Below, piece by piece: positions 16,122 through 25,571 of a stretch of DNA of 64,000 nt. A program made the position numbers and the translations under genes. The notes under the pieces were generated by a model, which saw nothing but the letters and a program-made list of their open reading frames with translations, did not search any database and was not told the DNA's origin. The stretch lies in NCBI GenBank assembly GCA_001941025.1, contig MSHE01000027.1, forward strand, positions 1 to 64,000, in the 5' to 3' direction. Each line of letters opens with the position of its first letter. The first letter of the stretch is position 1. This DNA is from Lachnospiraceae bacterium Zagget3 (GTDB taxonomy: Bacteria; Bacillota_A; Clostridia; Lachnospirales; Lachnospiraceae).

Positions 16122-18821
16122 ATGAAGGCTTATGGAGTAAACGAACTGCGCAAACTGTTTTTGGAGTTTTTTGAGAGCAAGGGGCATCTCGTCATGAAGA
16201 GCTACCCCCTGATCCCGCATAATGACAACAGTCTGCTCCTGATCAACGCGGGCATGGCGCCCTTGAAACCCTATTTTACCGGCGCGGAGATCCCGCCGAA
16301 GAGCCGGGTCGCGACCTGTCAGAAGTGCATCCGCACCGGCGACATCGAAAATGTCGGCAAGACGGCGCGCCACCTGACCTTTTTTGAGATGCTCGGCAAT
16401 TTTTCGTTCGGCGACTATTTCAAGCAGGAGTCCCTCGAATGGTCGTGGGAATTTTTGACCGTGACGATGGGACTGGATCCGGAACGGCTCTACCCGTCCA
16501 TCTACGGGGAGGATGAGGAGGCGTTCGCGATCTGGACGGAGACGATCGGCATCCCGCCGGAACGGATCAAACGGTTCTACCGCGACCCGGAGACGGGGGA
16601 GTGTGACAACTTCTGGGAGCACGGCGCGGGACCCTGCGGGCCCTGCTCCGAGATCTATTACGACAGAGGGGAACAGTACGGCTGCGGCAGCCCGGACTGC
16701 GGCGTCGGCTGCGAGTGTGACCGCTACATGGAGGTCTGGAACAACGTGTTCACGCAGTTCGACGGGGACGGGAAAGGCCACTACGAAGAGCTGGAGACCA
16801 AGAACATCGATACCGGCATGGGGCTGGAACGGCTGGCTGTCGTCATGCAGGAAGTCGATTCCGTCTTTGATATCGACACGATGCGGGCGATCCGCGATAA
16901 CGTGTGCGCCCTTTCCGGCAAGACCTATCAGACGGACGCGGCGGACGATGTCTCCATCCGCGTCATCACGGATCACATCCGCTCGGCGACCTTTATGATC
17001 TCCGACGGCATCCTGCCCTCGAACGAAGGGCGGGGCTATGTGCTGCGCCGCATCATAAGGCGGGCGGCCAGGCACGGGCGCATGCTCGATATCGACGGCG
17101 CGTTCCTCGCGCAGGTCGCGACGACGGTCATTGAGGAGAGCCGCGACGGCTATCCGGAGCTCGACGAAAAGCGCGACTTTATCTTAAAAGTGCTGACGCA
17201 GGAGGAGGAGCGCTTCGCGAAGACACTCGATTCCGGCCTGTTGATCCTCGGGGATATGGAAGAAGAGATGACAAAAAACGGCGAGACGGTCCTCTCCGGA
17301 GAGAACGCGTTCCGCCTGTATGACACCTACGGATTCCCCGTCGACTTAACGGCGGAGATCCTGGAAGAAAAAGGATTCACCTACGACGAGGACGGCTTTG
17401 CCGCCGCCATGGAAGAACAGCGCGCGAAGGCGCGGGCGGCACGGAAGACAACGGACTATACGGGGCATGAGGCGACGGTCTACGATGAGATCGATCCCTC
17501 CATTGAAACCGTGTTTACCGGTTATGACCGGTTAAACGACCGGGGAACGGTCAAGGCGCTAGTCAAACTGCCCGGGAATGAAGCGGACGGGGCGGAGGAC
17601 GAGGAAGCCGCGCTCGTGGACGCGCTCGTCGACGGCGACCACGGGACGATCGTTACGGACGTGACGCCGTTCTACGCGACCCGCGGCGGGCAGGAGGGAG
17701 ACCACGGCATCCTCGCGACGGACGACGGGACCTTTGTCGTAACGGATACGATCGCGCTTGGCGAAGGCCGGGTAGGGCATATCGGCTATGTGTCACTCGG
17801 GATGATCCGCCTGGGCGAGGAGGTCTCGCTTGAAGTCGATACAGAGCTTCGCCGGGCGACCTGCCGGAACCATTCCGCGACACATCTTTTACAGAAGGCG
17901 CTGCGGGAGGTGCTCGGAACGCATGTGGAGCAGGCCGGCTCCTATCAGGACGGAGAGCGGACGCGGTTTGACTTTTCCCATTTTCAGGCCATGACTCCGG
18001 AGGAGCTGGACGCGGTCGAGCGGATCGTTTCCGAACAGATCGCGGAGGCCATCCCGGTCACAACCGATGTGATGAGCACGGAGGACGCGCGCAAAACCGG
18101 AGCGATCGCGCTCTTTGGTGAAAAATACGGCGATGAGGTCCGGGTTGTGTCCATGGGCGATTTTTCCAAAGAGCTGTGCGGCGGCACCCACGTGGGCAAC
18201 ACGGCGGACATCGGGGCGTTTAAGATCCTGTCCGAAAGCGGGATCGCGGCTGGCGTGCGCCGGATCGAGGCGCTGACCGGCGGCAACGTATTGGATTATT
18301 ACCGGGAGGTGGAGGAGGAATTAAACGAGGCGGCCCGGCAGGCGAAGACGGAGCCGGCGCATTTGGCGGAACGGATCGCGCGCATGCAGGAGCAGATCAA
18401 GGAACTCTCCTCTGAAAACGAGTCGTTAAAGAGCAAAGCCGCGCAGTCTTCCATGGGCGATGTGATGGAACAGGTCGAGGAGGTCGGCGGCGTGAAGCTG
18501 CTGGCGGCGAGCGTGCCGGATGTCGACATGAACGGATTGCGGGACCTCGCGGATCAATTAAAAGAAAAGCTCGGAGAGGGCGTCATCCTGTTGGCGAGTG
18601 CTGCCGGCGGGAAGGTCAATCTCGTCGCCATGGCGACGGACGGAGCGATGGAGAAGGGAGCCCACGCGGGCAATCTGATCAAGGCCGTCGCGTCGAATGT
18701 CGGCGGAGGCGGAGGCGGCCGCCCGAACATGGCGCAGGCCGGCGGGAAAAACCCGGCCGGGATCCCCGACGCGCTTGCGGCGGCACGGGAAGTGCTCGCC
18801 GAACAGACGGGGCAGAAATAA
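16122..18821 (+). CDS. alaS: Alanyl-tRNA synthetase
   Basis: Class II synthetase charging tRNA-Ala, 899 residues. It shows the class II motif 2 region (RHLTFFEMLGNFSFGDYF), GPCGPCSEIYYD, the editing-domain zinc residues in RNHSATHLLQ and CGGTHVGNT, and the C-terminal DHHA1 glycine-rich GGGGGGRPNMAQAGG. The ATG follows AGAGGAG, and an in-frame start at 16044 inside the ClC gene is rejected. No T-box leader is visible. It sits before the toxin-antitoxin cassette. Confidence 0.97.
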   Translation: MKAYGVNELRKLFLEFFESKGHLVMKSYPLIPHNDNSLLLINAGMAPLKPYFTGAEIPPKSRVATCQKCIRTGDIENVGKTARHLTFFEMLGNFSFGDYFKQESLEWSWEFLTVTMGLDPERLYPSIYGEDEEAFAIWTETIGIPPERIKRFYRDPETGECDNFWEHGAGPCGPCSEIYYDRGEQYGCGSPDCGVGCECDRYMEVWNNVFTQFDGDGKGHYEELETKNIDTGMGLERLAVVMQEVDSVFDIDTMRAIRDNVCALSGKTYQTDAADDVSIRVITDHIRSATFMISDGILPSNEGRGYVLRRIIRRAARHGRMLDIDGAFLAQVATTVIEESRDGYPELDEKRDFILKVLTQEEERFAKTLDSGLLILGDMEEEMTKNGETVLSGENAFRLYDTYGFPVDLTAEILEEKGFTYDEDGFAAAMEEQRAKARAARKTTDYTGHEATVYDEIDPSIETVFTGYDRLNDRGTVKALVKLPGNEADGAEDEEAALVDALVDGDHGTIVTDVTPFYATRGGQEGDHGILATDDGTFVVTDTIALGEGRVGHIGYVSLGMIRLGEEVSLEVDTELRRATCRNHSATHLLQKALREVLGTHVEQAGSYQDGERTRFDFSHFQAMTPEELDAVERIVSEQIAEAIPVTTDVMSTEDARKTGAIALFGEKYGDEVRVVSMGDFSKELCGGTHVGNTADIGAFKILSESGIAAGVRRIEALTGGNVLDYYREVEEELNEAARQAKTEPAHLAERIARMQEQIKELSSENESLKSKAAQSSMGDVMEQVEEVGGVKLLAASVPDVDMNGLRDLADQLKEKLGEGVILLASAAGGKVNLVAMATDGAMEKGAHAGNLIKAVASNVGGGGGGRPNMAQAGGKNPAGIPDALAAAREVLAEQTGQK

Positions 18822-18828
18822 ATTTGTT

Positions 18829-18857
18829 TTGACTTTTTATAACTGCCTATATATAAT
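18829..18857 (+). promoter_or_regulatory. Promoter of the antitoxin RNA (cassette 1)
   Basis: TTGACT and TATAAT with a 17-base spacer, immediately after the alaS stop. Transcription would run toward the 3' end of the small toxin gene on the other strand. Confidence 0.65.
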
Positions 18858-18863
18858 ATACTT

Positions 18864-18954
18864 AACTAGGGAGCCGGAAGGTGAGCATACTTCACCCGTC
18901 CCGGCGATGCTTATTTAGAAATAGCCGTCGCGCTGAGAGCAGGACGGCTATTTC
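18864..18954 (+). ncRNA. Predicted antisense antitoxin RNA of a type I toxin-antitoxin cassette
   Basis: Expected transcript from the promoter just upstream. It folds a 5' hairpin (GGGA...TCCC with GGTGA/TCACC inside) and ends at the 12-base-pair stem GAAATAGCCGTC/GACGGCTATTTC, which also ends the toxin mRNA. Its GGTGAGCA is complementary to most of TGCTCTCACC in the toxin leader, as in Fst/RNAII-type regulation. Ends are estimated. Confidence 0.5.
18918..18954. terminator. Shared bidirectional terminator of cassette 1
   Basis: A 12-base-pair perfect stem GAAATAGCCGTC/GACGGCTATTTC with a 13-base loop. The toxin stop codon lies inside the stem. A stem of the same size and placement is found in cassette 2 at 53402-53442. 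Confidence 0.7.
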
Positions 18955-19031
18955 CTATTTCGGTAACTTAGAAGCGCTATAGCCAATAAGGCGAAGCTTA
19001 TGATTACGCTTAACTCTTCAAAGCTGCTCAT
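18948..19031 (-). CDS. Small hydrophobic type I toxin (TxpA/Fst/holin-like toxin family)
   Basis: A 27-residue peptide: a short polar start (MSSFEELS), one hydrophobic membrane segment (VIISFALLAIALLS) and a basic tail (YRNRK). This is the layout of Firmicutes type I toxins that damage the cell membrane. GAGAGGGGG stands eight bases before the ATG, an unusually strong site. An in-frame ATG six bases upstream is too close to it. The toxin RNA converges with a promoter-driven antisense RNA and both end in one shared stem. The toxin's own promoter is unclear: TACAAT and TATATT boxes lie near 19096-19109 without a good -35. Confidence 0.65.
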   Translation of the reverse strand: MSSFEELSVIISFALLAIALLSYRNRK

Positions 19032-19252
19032 AGTCATCACCCCCTCTCGTTAGGACTCGGAAAGGGTGAGAGCACGTCCCCCAGCTCCCTGGGTAAATAT
19101 ACTATTGTAAAAAACTGTGAATTTTCTCGGGAGAAACTCCTTAAAAGAAAAACCATTTACGCGACAATCGAATGTTCAAGACAGAACCTGTCGCGGTCTC
19201 ATTGTAGCATGTCCGATGTTGCCAGACAACTTCTTTTTACATGTTCAATGCG

Positions 19253-20842
19253 TTAATTTTTTCCAAACTCCGCCAACACAAGGTCGGGATTGCGCTCTTC
19301 CACCATCCGCACACTCCACTCATTGACGAACAAAAGAAGCGGCTTTCCATTCATGTCCCGGACCTTCTTCATGTCCGAAGTCCCGGTGACGGTATCCAAG
19401 TCGATATTCTCATTTTCCACCCACCGAATGTACCCATACGGCAGCGTCTCCATGCGGATGTCCACGTTGTACTCGTTTTCCAGCCGGAACTGCAGCACAT
19501 CAAACTGCAGCACGCCCACGACGCCCACAATGATCTCTTCCATGCCGGTCTTATATTCCTGAAAGATCTGAACGGCCCCTTCCTGCGCAATCTGCGTGAT
19601 CCCCTTGACAAACTGTTTTCGCTTCATTGTGTCCACCTGGGTCACTCTCGCGAAATGTTCCGGCGCGAATGTCGGAATCCCCTCAAACGCGAAGCGCTCC
19701 TTCGCCGTGGTGATCGTATCCCCGATGGAAAAGGCGCCCGGATCGAAGAGGCCGATGATATCCCCGGCATAGGCTTCCTCCACCATCCGCCGTTCTCCGG
19801 CCATCATCTGCTGCGGCTGGGAGAGGCGAACCTCCCGCTTCCCCTGGACATGATACGCGTCCATGCCCGCGTCAAAGCGCCCGGAGCAGACGCGGAAAAA
19901 AGCCACCCGGTCGCGGTGTGCCTTGTTCATGTTTGCCTGGATCTTGAAGACAAAGGCGGAAAAGTCCTCGGAGAACGGATCGATCAGGCCGATATCCGAC
20001 TTCCGCGGCAGAGGGGGTGTCGTCATCGTGAGGAAATGCCGTAAAAAGGTCTCCACGCCGAAATTCGTGAGTGCTGATCCGAAAAACATCGGGGAGAGCT
20101 CTCCGCGCGTGACCGCCTCCTGATCAAATTCCGCGCCCGCGCCGTCTAAGAGTTCGAGTTCTCCGCGAAGCTGTTCCATCTGCTCGTCGTCCACCAACTC
20201 CGCCAGCTCCGGCGAATCGAGGTCGTACGCCCGCTGTTCGCCTTCTTTCGTTCCCTTCAGGGTATCGGAAAACGTCAGCACTTTCTTCGTGCCGCGGTCG
20301 TAGACACCCTTGAAATTTTTCCCGGATCCGATCGGCCAGTTGACCGGACAGACCGCGATTCCCAATTCCTTTTCGATCTCATCCGCGAGATCAAAGGAGT
20401 CTCTGGCGTCCCGGTCCATCTTGTTGATAAACGTGAAGACGGGAATGTGCCGCATCCCACAAACCTTGAAAAGCTTTCGCGTCTGTGCCTCGACGCCGCG
20501 CGCGCCGTCGATCACCATCACCGCGGAGTCCGCCGCCATGAGCGTGCGGTAGGTGTCCTCCGAAAAGTCCTCATGGCCCGGTGTGTCCAGGATGTTGATG
20601 CAGTATCCTTCGTATTCGAACTGCAGCACGGAGGAGGTCACGGAGATCCCCCGCTGCTTCTCGATCTCCATCCAGTCCGACACGGCGTGACGCGCCGTTG
20701 CCTTGCCTTTGACGGAACCGGCCAGATTGATCTGTCCGCCGTAGAGCAGAAACTTTTCCGTCAGCGTCGTCTTTCCCGCGTCCGGATGCGAGATAATGGC
20801 AAACGTTCTCCTCTTTTCAATTTCTTCCTGCAGATTTCCCAT
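19253..20842 (-). CDS. prfC: Peptide chain release factor 3
   Basis: Translational GTPase that recycles RF1/RF2 from the ribosome. The 529-residue protein has P-loop SHPDAGKTTL (about residues 19-28), the switch segment with EIEKQRGISVTSS, DTPGHEDFSEDTYRTL, NKMD and the RF3-specific C-terminal domain (FQEYKTGMEEIIVGVVGVLQFDV). RF3 is distinguished from EF-G by length and by the segment KGKATARHAVSDWMEIE. Two bases separate its start from the deoB stop, so the pair is an operon. RF3 is not universal in Clostridia. Confidence 0.95.
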   Translation of the reverse strand: MGNLQEEIEKRRTFAIISHPDAGKTTLTEKFLLYGGQINLAGSVKGKATARHAVSDWMEIEKQRGISVTSSVLQFEYEGYCINILDTPGHEDFSEDTYRTLMAADSAVMVIDGARGVEAQTRKLFKVCGMRHIPVFTFINKMDRDARDSFDLADEIEKELGIAVCPVNWPIGSGKNFKGVYDRGTKKVLTFSDTLKGTKEGEQRAYDLDSPELAELVDDEQMEQLRGELELLDGAGAEFDQEAVTRGELSPMFFGSALTNFGVETFLRHFLTMTTPPLPRKSDIGLIDPFSEDFSAFVFKIQANMNKAHRDRVAFFRVCSGRFDAGMDAYHVQGKREVRLSQPQQMMAGERRMVEEAYAGDIIGLFDPGAFSIGDTITTAKERFAFEGIPTFAPEHFARVTQVDTMKRKQFVKGITQIAQEGAVQIFQEYKTGMEEIIVGVVGVLQFDVLQFRLENEYNVDIRMETLPYGYIRWVENENIDLDTVTGTSDMKKVRDMNGKPLLLFVNEWSVRMVEERNPDLVLAEFGKN

Positions 20843-20844
20843 AC

Positions 20845-22005
20845 TTAAAACTCCAACAAAGACTCCCCATCAATGTGCAGCGGCACGCCAAAGTAGGACA
20901 GCACCGTCGCGCCGATATCCGCGAACGTCCGCCGCGTTCCCAGGTCGATCCCCGCGGGAACCGGCGTTCCATATAAAAGCAGCGGCGTATATTCCCGCGA
21001 ATGGTCCGTCGACGGGGTCGCCGGGTCGCAGCCGTGGTCCGCCGTAAGCATCAGGATATCCTCCGGGCGCAGCTTCGCCGTGATCTCCGGCAGCCTCTTG
21101 TCAAACTCCGCCAGCGCCTGCGCATACCCGTCCGCGTCGTTGCGATGCCCGTAAAGCATATCAAAGTCCACGAGGTTCACGAAGCACAGTCCTTCAAAAT
21201 CTCGGTCCATGTATTCCAATGTGCGCGTGATCCCCTCGTCATTTCCAGTCGTCCGCACAAACTCCGTGAGGCCTTTCCCCGCGAAGATGTCATTGATCTT
21301 GCCGACGCCGAGGACGTCGTATTCCGCCTCTTTTAACTGGTCGAGCATCGTATCCCGGGGCGGCTTGAGCGAAAAGTCGTGCCGCCGGCTCGTGCGGGTA
21401 AAGTTCCCCGGTTCGCCGACAAACGGCCGGGCGATCACACGGCCCACGCCGTACTGATCCCCGACGAGCATCGCGCGCGCGATCTCGCAGTAGTGATACA
21501 GTTCCTCCACCGGTACGATGTCCTCGTGCGCCGCAATCTGGAACACGGAATCCGCGGACGTGTAGACGATGAGCGCGCCGGTTTTCATGTGCTCCTCTCC
21601 GAAATCTTTGATGACTTCCGTCCCGGAGTACGGTTTGTTGCAGAGGACCTTTCGTCCTGTTTCGGCTTCAAAGCGATCTATGATCTCCTGCGGAAATCCG
21701 TCCGGGAAGACCGGAAACGCCGTTTTCGAGATCAGTCCCGCGATCTCCCAGTGTCCGATCGTCGTGTCTTTCCCGGCGGAGGCCTCCGTCATCCGGGCAT
21801 ACGATCCGGTCGGCCGCGCTGCCGCTCCCGGTTCGCGCACTCCCTCGATATTAAACAACCCCATCTCGATCGTGTGGGGCATGGAGAAATGGGGATTGTT
21901 CGCCACGGAATGGAGGGTATCGCTTCCCGCGTCTCCAAACGCCGCCGCGTCCGGCATCTCGCCGATCCCAAAGCTGTCCAAAACGATCAGTATGACTCTC
22001 TTCAT
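20845..22005 (-). CDS. deoB: Phosphopentomutase
   Basis: Interconverts (deoxy)ribose-1-phosphate and -5-phosphate, linking nucleoside phosphorolysis to central metabolism. The 386-residue alkaline-phosphatase-fold protein shows the metal ligands in VLDSFGIGEMPDA and TADHGCDPATPSTDHSRE, plus SAGKDTTIGHWE with the phosphorylated Thr. AGGAGG precedes the ATG. The purine nucleoside phosphorylase at 11959 would supply its substrate, though it lies in another operon. Confidence 0.96.
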   Translation of the reverse strand: MKRVILIVLDSFGIGEMPDAAAFGDAGSDTLHSVANNPHFSMPHTIEMGLFNIEGVREPGAAARPTGSYARMTEASAGKDTTIGHWEIAGLISKTAFPVFPDGFPQEIIDRFEAETGRKVLCNKPYSGTEVIKDFGEEHMKTGALIVYTSADSVFQIAAHEDIVPVEELYHYCEIARAMLVGDQYGVGRVIARPFVGEPGNFTRTSRRHDFSLKPPRDTMLDQLKEAEYDVLGVGKINDIFAGKGLTEFVRTTGNDEGITRTLEYMDRDFEGLCFVNLVDFDMLYGHRNDADGYAQALAEFDKRLPEITAKLRPEDILMLTADHGCDPATPSTDHSREYTPLLLYGTPVPAGIDLGTRRTFADIGATVLSYFGVPLHIDGESLLEF

Positions 22006-22026
22006 GGCTCTGTACCTCCTCGCCTC

Positions 22027-22055
22027 ATTGTAGCAGATTCTGTTTTGATTATCCA
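22027..22055 (-). promoter_or_regulatory. Promoter of deoB-prfC
   Basis: Minus-strand TACAAT with a weaker TGGATA 17 bases upstream, about 25 bases before the deoB ATG. Confidence 0.4.
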
Positions 22056-22064
22056 GAAAAGCAT

Positions 22065-22092
22065 AATAAAACCCGCCGCTTTGCGACGGGTC
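22065..22092 (-). terminator. Terminator after rpsU
   Basis: On the minus strand ACCCGTCGC-AAA-GCGGCGGGT followed by TTTATT. It separates rpsU from deoB. Confidence 0.7.
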
Positions 22093-22103
22093 TCTTACTC
22101 ATC

Positions 22104-22280
22104 TTAGTTGTATTTGCGTTTCCTGGCTGCTTCGGATTTCTTTTTGCGCCGGACGCTCGGTTTTTCGTAATGCTCACGCTTGCGGATCTCCTGCTGGATG
22201 CCCGCTTTCTGGCAGTTTCGTTTGAATCTGCGCAGCGCGCTGTCTAAGCTCTCGTTCTCTCTTACGACTACGTTCGCCAT
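22104..22280 (-). CDS. rpsU: 30S ribosomal protein S21
   Basis: A 58-residue very basic ribosomal protein with the S21 core ([18 protein letters not shown]) and a basic tail ending RKRKYN. The internal ATG at 22280 is chosen because GGAGG stands 11 bases upstream; the longer frame from 22307 adds sequence not seen in S21. Confidence 0.95.
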   Translation of the reverse strand: MANVVVRENESLDSALRRFKRNCQKAGIQQEIRKREHYEKPSVRRKKKSEAARKRKYN

Positions 22281-22351
22281 ATCCTCTGACCTCCCCTCCG
22301 GTTTCAAGATCCGTGCATGTCTGATAAATCTTTTCTCGCACGCCTCTAGTC

Positions 22352-22379
22352 ATTATATCATGCATTTCCCATGCGTCAA
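22352..22379 (-). promoter_or_regulatory. Promoter of rpsU
   Basis: Minus-strand TTGACG and TATAAT with a 16-base spacer, placed just after the dnaK stop codon. Confidence 0.6.
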
Positions 22380-22384
22380 GCTTT

Positions 22385-24154
22385 TTATTCCGAACCTTCC
22401 CCCATCATCTGAAACGCAGGCTCCGCGGAGCTCTCGAGCTGCGCTTTGGCGGAGCGGATCTCCGCCGCCTGTTCCTCTGTCATGCTGTCGGGTTTTCTGA
22501 CCTTGCGCATCGCTTTCTGCAAAGCTGCCATATCGTTCCGAATCCGGGTCTTTGTATCTTTGTCAAGTCCTTTCCTCTCTTTGTTTAAGGCATTGGACGT
22601 CTTGCGGACCAGCTGCTCCGATTCGCCGTAGAGGTCAAAGTTCTCCTTGCGCTGCGTGTCGGTGGCCGCGTATTCCGCGGCATCCGATACGGCCTGTTCG
22701 ATTTCATTGTCGGACATGCTCGTGCCGGAGGTGATCGTGATACCCTGTTCCTTGCCGGTGTCAAGGTCCTTCGCCGACACATGGAAGATGCCGTTCGCGT
22801 CAATGTCAAATGTCACTTCGATCTGCGGCACGCCCGCCGGGGCGCGGCGGATCCCGCGCAGCGTAAACTGTCCGAGGATTTTGTTGTCACGGGCAAACTG
22901 GCGCTCGCCCTGTAAGACTTTGATGATCACGGAGGTCTGTCCGCTCTGCGCGGTCGTGAACACCTGGCTGTACCGGGTCGGGATCGTCGTATTGCGTTCG
23001 ATGAGCGGCGTGGCCACGCCGCCGACGGTCTCGATCGAGAGGGTGAGCGGGGTGACATCGAGCAGCAGGATCTCGTTTAAGTTGCTGTCCCCTGCCATCT
23101 TTCCGCCCTGAATGGCCGCGCCGAGCGCGACACACTCATCGGGGTTTAAGTTCTTGCTCGGCTCCTGCCGGGTCAGTTCGCGCACTTTTTCCTGCACGGC
23201 GGGAATCCGCGTGGAACCGCCGACCAGAAGAACCCTTCCCAGCTGCGACGCCTGTACGTTGGCATCGGAGAGCGCGTTTCGCACCGGGCCGGCCGTACTC
23301 TCGGTCAGGTCCTTTGTCAACTCCTCAAATTTCGCGCGGGACAGGCGCATCTCCAGATGCACCGGGCCGTTGCGCCCCGTCGCGATATAGGGGAGGTTGA
23401 TCTCCACTTCCGTTGAAGTGGAGAGGGCGATCTTGGCCTTTTCCGCCTCCTCCACGACGCGCTTCATGGCGACGGGATCCCTTTCCAGATGAATATTTTC
23501 CTGCCGCGCGAACTCACGGAGCAGATAGTCCGTGATCCGCTTGTCGTAATCGTCTCCGCCGAGCCGGTTGTTGCCGGAGGTGGCGAGCACTTCGATCATC
23601 CCCTCGCTGATCTCGATGACGGACACATCAAAGGTGCCGCCGCCGAGGTCGTAGACCAGGATCTTCTGCGGCGCGGCATTGTCGAGCCCGTAGGCCAGCG
23701 CCGCGGCGGTCGGCTCGTTGATGATGCGCTCCACATTTAAGCCCGCGATCCGGCCGGCGTCCTTTGTCGCCTTTCTCTGGGCGTCGTCAAAGTAGGCCGG
23801 GACCGTGATGACCGCGTCCGTCACCGGCTGGCCGAGATAATCCTCGGCGTCTTTTTTCAGCTTCTGCAGGATCATCGCGGAGATCTCCTGCGGTGAATAT
23901 TTCTTGCCGTCGATCTTGACGGTATAGTTTTTTCCCATTTCCCGCTTGATCGAGGTGATCGTGCGGTCCGGATTTGTGACGGCCTGTCGTTTTGCCGCCT
24001 CACCGACCAGGCGCTCGCCGTTTTTCGTGAACGCGACGACGGAAGGCGTCGTCCGGCTCCCCTCCGCGTTCGTGATGATGACGGGTTCGCCGCCCTCCAT
24101 GACACCCACACAGCTGTTTGTCGTGCCCAGGTCGATGCCGATGATTTTACCCAT
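22385..24154 (-). CDS. dnaK: Hsp70 chaperone DnaK
   Basis: ATP-dependent chaperone. It has [13 protein letters not shown] at the N-terminus, the phosphate-2 motif [24 protein letters not shown], and the substrate-domain start [14 protein letters not shown]. At 589 residues it is shorter than most DnaK proteins (about 610-640) and lacks the acidic EEVKDK-like tail. The ATG at 24154 (AAAGGGAT upstream) gives the normal MGKIIGIDL start. hrcA, grpE and dnaJ are not adjacent and no CIRCE element is seen, so this may be an additional paralogue outside the heat-shock operon. Confidence 0.92.
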   Translation of the reverse strand: MGKIIGIDLGTTNSCVGVMEGGEPVIITNAEGSRTTPSVVAFTKNGERLVGEAAKRQAVTNPDRTITSIKREMGKNYTVKIDGKKYSPQEISAMILQKLKKDAEDYLGQPVTDAVITVPAYFDDAQRKATKDAGRIAGLNVERIINEPTAAALAYGLDNAAPQKILVYDLGGGTFDVSVIEISEGMIEVLATSGNNRLGGDDYDKRITDYLLREFARQENIHLERDPVAMKRVVEEAEKAKIALSTSTEVEINLPYIATGRNGPVHLEMRLSRAKFEELTKDLTESTAGPVRNALSDANVQASQLGRVLLVGGSTRIPAVQEKVRELTRQEPSKNLNPDECVALGAAIQGGKMAGDSNLNEILLLDVTPLTLSIETVGGVATPLIERNTTIPTRYSQVFTTAQSGQTSVIIKVLQGERQFARDNKILGQFTLRGIRRAPAGVPQIEVTFDIDANGIFHVSAKDLDTGKEQGITITSGTSMSDNEIEQAVSDAAEYAATDTQRKENFDLYGESEQLVRKTSNALNKERKGLDKDTKTRIRNDMAALQKAMRKVRKPDSMTEEQAAEIRSAKAQLESSAEPAFQMMGEGSE

Positions 24155-24242
24155 GTCTTTTAATCCCTTTCTGAGGTTTTTATACATTAGATACTATACC
24201 ACAGTTTCATTAATTGTAGGTGAACCTTTTGTGAAAAAGATT

Positions 24243-24271
24243 GCTTTTTTTGCGCATGCCCGATATAATGA
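24243..24271 (+). promoter_or_regulatory. Second plus-strand promoter far upstream of recA
   Basis: TTGCTT and TATAAT with a 17-base spacer in the dnaK-recA gap. A transcript would start with a hairpin (CGGAG-GAAG...CTTC...CTCCG). It could be an upstream recA promoter or give a small RNA; no open frame follows closely. Confidence 0.4.
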
Positions 24272-24371
24272 AAGCACTTCGGAGGAAGGTTCTGTCTTCC
24301 ACGCTCCGGATCACGGCGATTCCGCCATTGATTCACAAAACAAAAAAACCAATCTTTTTCAAAAACCGGGA

Positions 24372-24400
24372 TTGACAATTCCGGGAAACTGTATTACTAT
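24372..24400 (+). promoter_or_regulatory. Main recA promoter
   Basis: TTGACA and TACTAT with a 17-base spacer; the SOS box lies 13 bases downstream of the -10. Confidence 0.7.
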
Positions 24401-24412
24401 GTTTAAAGAAAG

Positions 24413-24426
24413 CGAACATAAGTTCG
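24413..24426. promoter_or_regulatory. LexA-binding SOS box of recA
   Basis: CGAACATAAGTTCG fits the Gram-positive SOS consensus CGAAC-N4-GTTCG exactly. It covers the likely early transcribed region of recA, where LexA would block transcription. Confidence 0.8.
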
Positions 24427-24442
24427 AGAAGGAGAAATCTCT

Positions 24443-25504
24443 ATGGCACAACAGGATGAGAAACAAAAAGCATTGGACGCGGCGATCGCGCAGATTGAGA
24501 AACAATACGGAAAGGGATCCGTGATGAAACTCGGAGACCCGAATATTCAGATGGATGTGGAAACGGTGTCCACCGGCAGCTTAAGCCTCGACATCGCGCT
24601 TGGCCTGGGGGGAGTCCCCAAGGGCAGGATCGTTGAGATCTACGGCCCGGAGTCCAGCGGCAAGACGACCGTCGCGCTCCACATGGTAGCGGAGGTGCAA
24701 AAAGCAGGCGGCATCGCCGGCTTTATCGACGCGGAGCACGCGCTCGACCCGACCTACGCGCGCGCCATCGGAGTGGACATCGACAACCTCTACATCTCAC
24801 AGCCGGACAACGGCGAGCAGGCGCTGGAGATCACTGAGACGATGGTTCGCTCCGGCGCGGTCGACATCGTGGTCATCGACTCCGTGGCGGCCCTGGTTCC
24901 GAAAGCGGAGATCGAGGGCGACATGGGAGACTCTCATGTGGGCCTGCAGGCCCGTCTGATGTCGCAGGCGCTGCGCAAACTGACCGCGGTCATCAGCAAG
25001 TCCAACTGCATCGTCGTCTTCATCAATCAGCTCCGTGAGAAAGTCGGCGTGATGTTCGGCAATCCGGAGACGACGACCGGCGGCCGGGCGCTCAAGTTCT
25101 ATTCATCCATCCGGCTGGACGTGCGCCGGATCGAGTCGCTCAAGCAGGCGGGCGAGGTGATCGGCAATCACACCCGGATCAAAGTGGTAAAAAACAAAGT
25201 AGCGCCTCCCTTTAAGGAGGCGGAGTTTGACATCATGTTCGGACAGGGCATCTCGAAAGAGGGCGATGTCCTGGATCTCGCGTCGGACCTTGGAATTGTC
25301 AATAAATCCGGCGCCTGGTACGCCTATGAGGGAGAGAAGATCGGGCAGGGACGCGAGAACGCGAAGCTGTTTTTGGCCGAGCACCCGGAGGTCATGCAGG
25401 AGATCGAACAGAAGGTGCGGGATCACTACGAGATCGACCGACAGCAGGCGGCCGGAGAGGATTCCGAAGCGGCAGAGCCCGCAGCCCAAAGTGACGCGGA
25501 CTAA
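24443..25504 (+). CDS. recA: Recombinase RecA
   Basis: Strand-exchange ATPase and LexA co-protease. The 353-residue protein shows Walker [10 protein letters not shown] near residues 68-76, the [26 protein letters not shown] stretch in L1, [17 protein letters not shown] in L2 (quoted in part) and an acidic C-terminal tail. GAGAAGGAG precedes the ATG. It is under an SOS box and precedes recX by 67 bases, the common pairing. Confidence 0.98.
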   Translation: MAQQDEKQKALDAAIAQIEKQYGKGSVMKLGDPNIQMDVETVSTGSLSLDIALGLGGVPKGRIVEIYGPESSGKTTVALHMVAEVQKAGGIAGFIDAEHALDPTYARAIGVDIDNLYISQPDNGEQALEITETMVRSGAVDIVVIDSVAALVPKAEIEGDMGDSHVGLQARLMSQALRKLTAVISKSNCIVVFINQLREKVGVMFGNPETTTGGRALKFYSSIRLDVRRIESLKQAGEVIGNHTRIKVVKNKVAPPFKEAEFDIMFGQGISKEGDVLDLASDLGIVNKSGAWYAYEGEKIGQGRENAKLFLAEHPEVMQEIEQKVRDHYEIDRQQAAGEDSEAAEPAAQSDAD

Positions 25505-25571
25505 AGCCCACATCCCGGAGGCCGGGAGGACGTGGCCGATTCAGAAAGTTCTGTGATAAAGGGACGCGCGA

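Noticed and set aside
22104..24187. CIRCE operator for dnaK
   Set aside because: No TTAGCACTC-N9-GAGTGCTAA was found in the dnaK leader; only a TATAGT box without a good -35 is visible.
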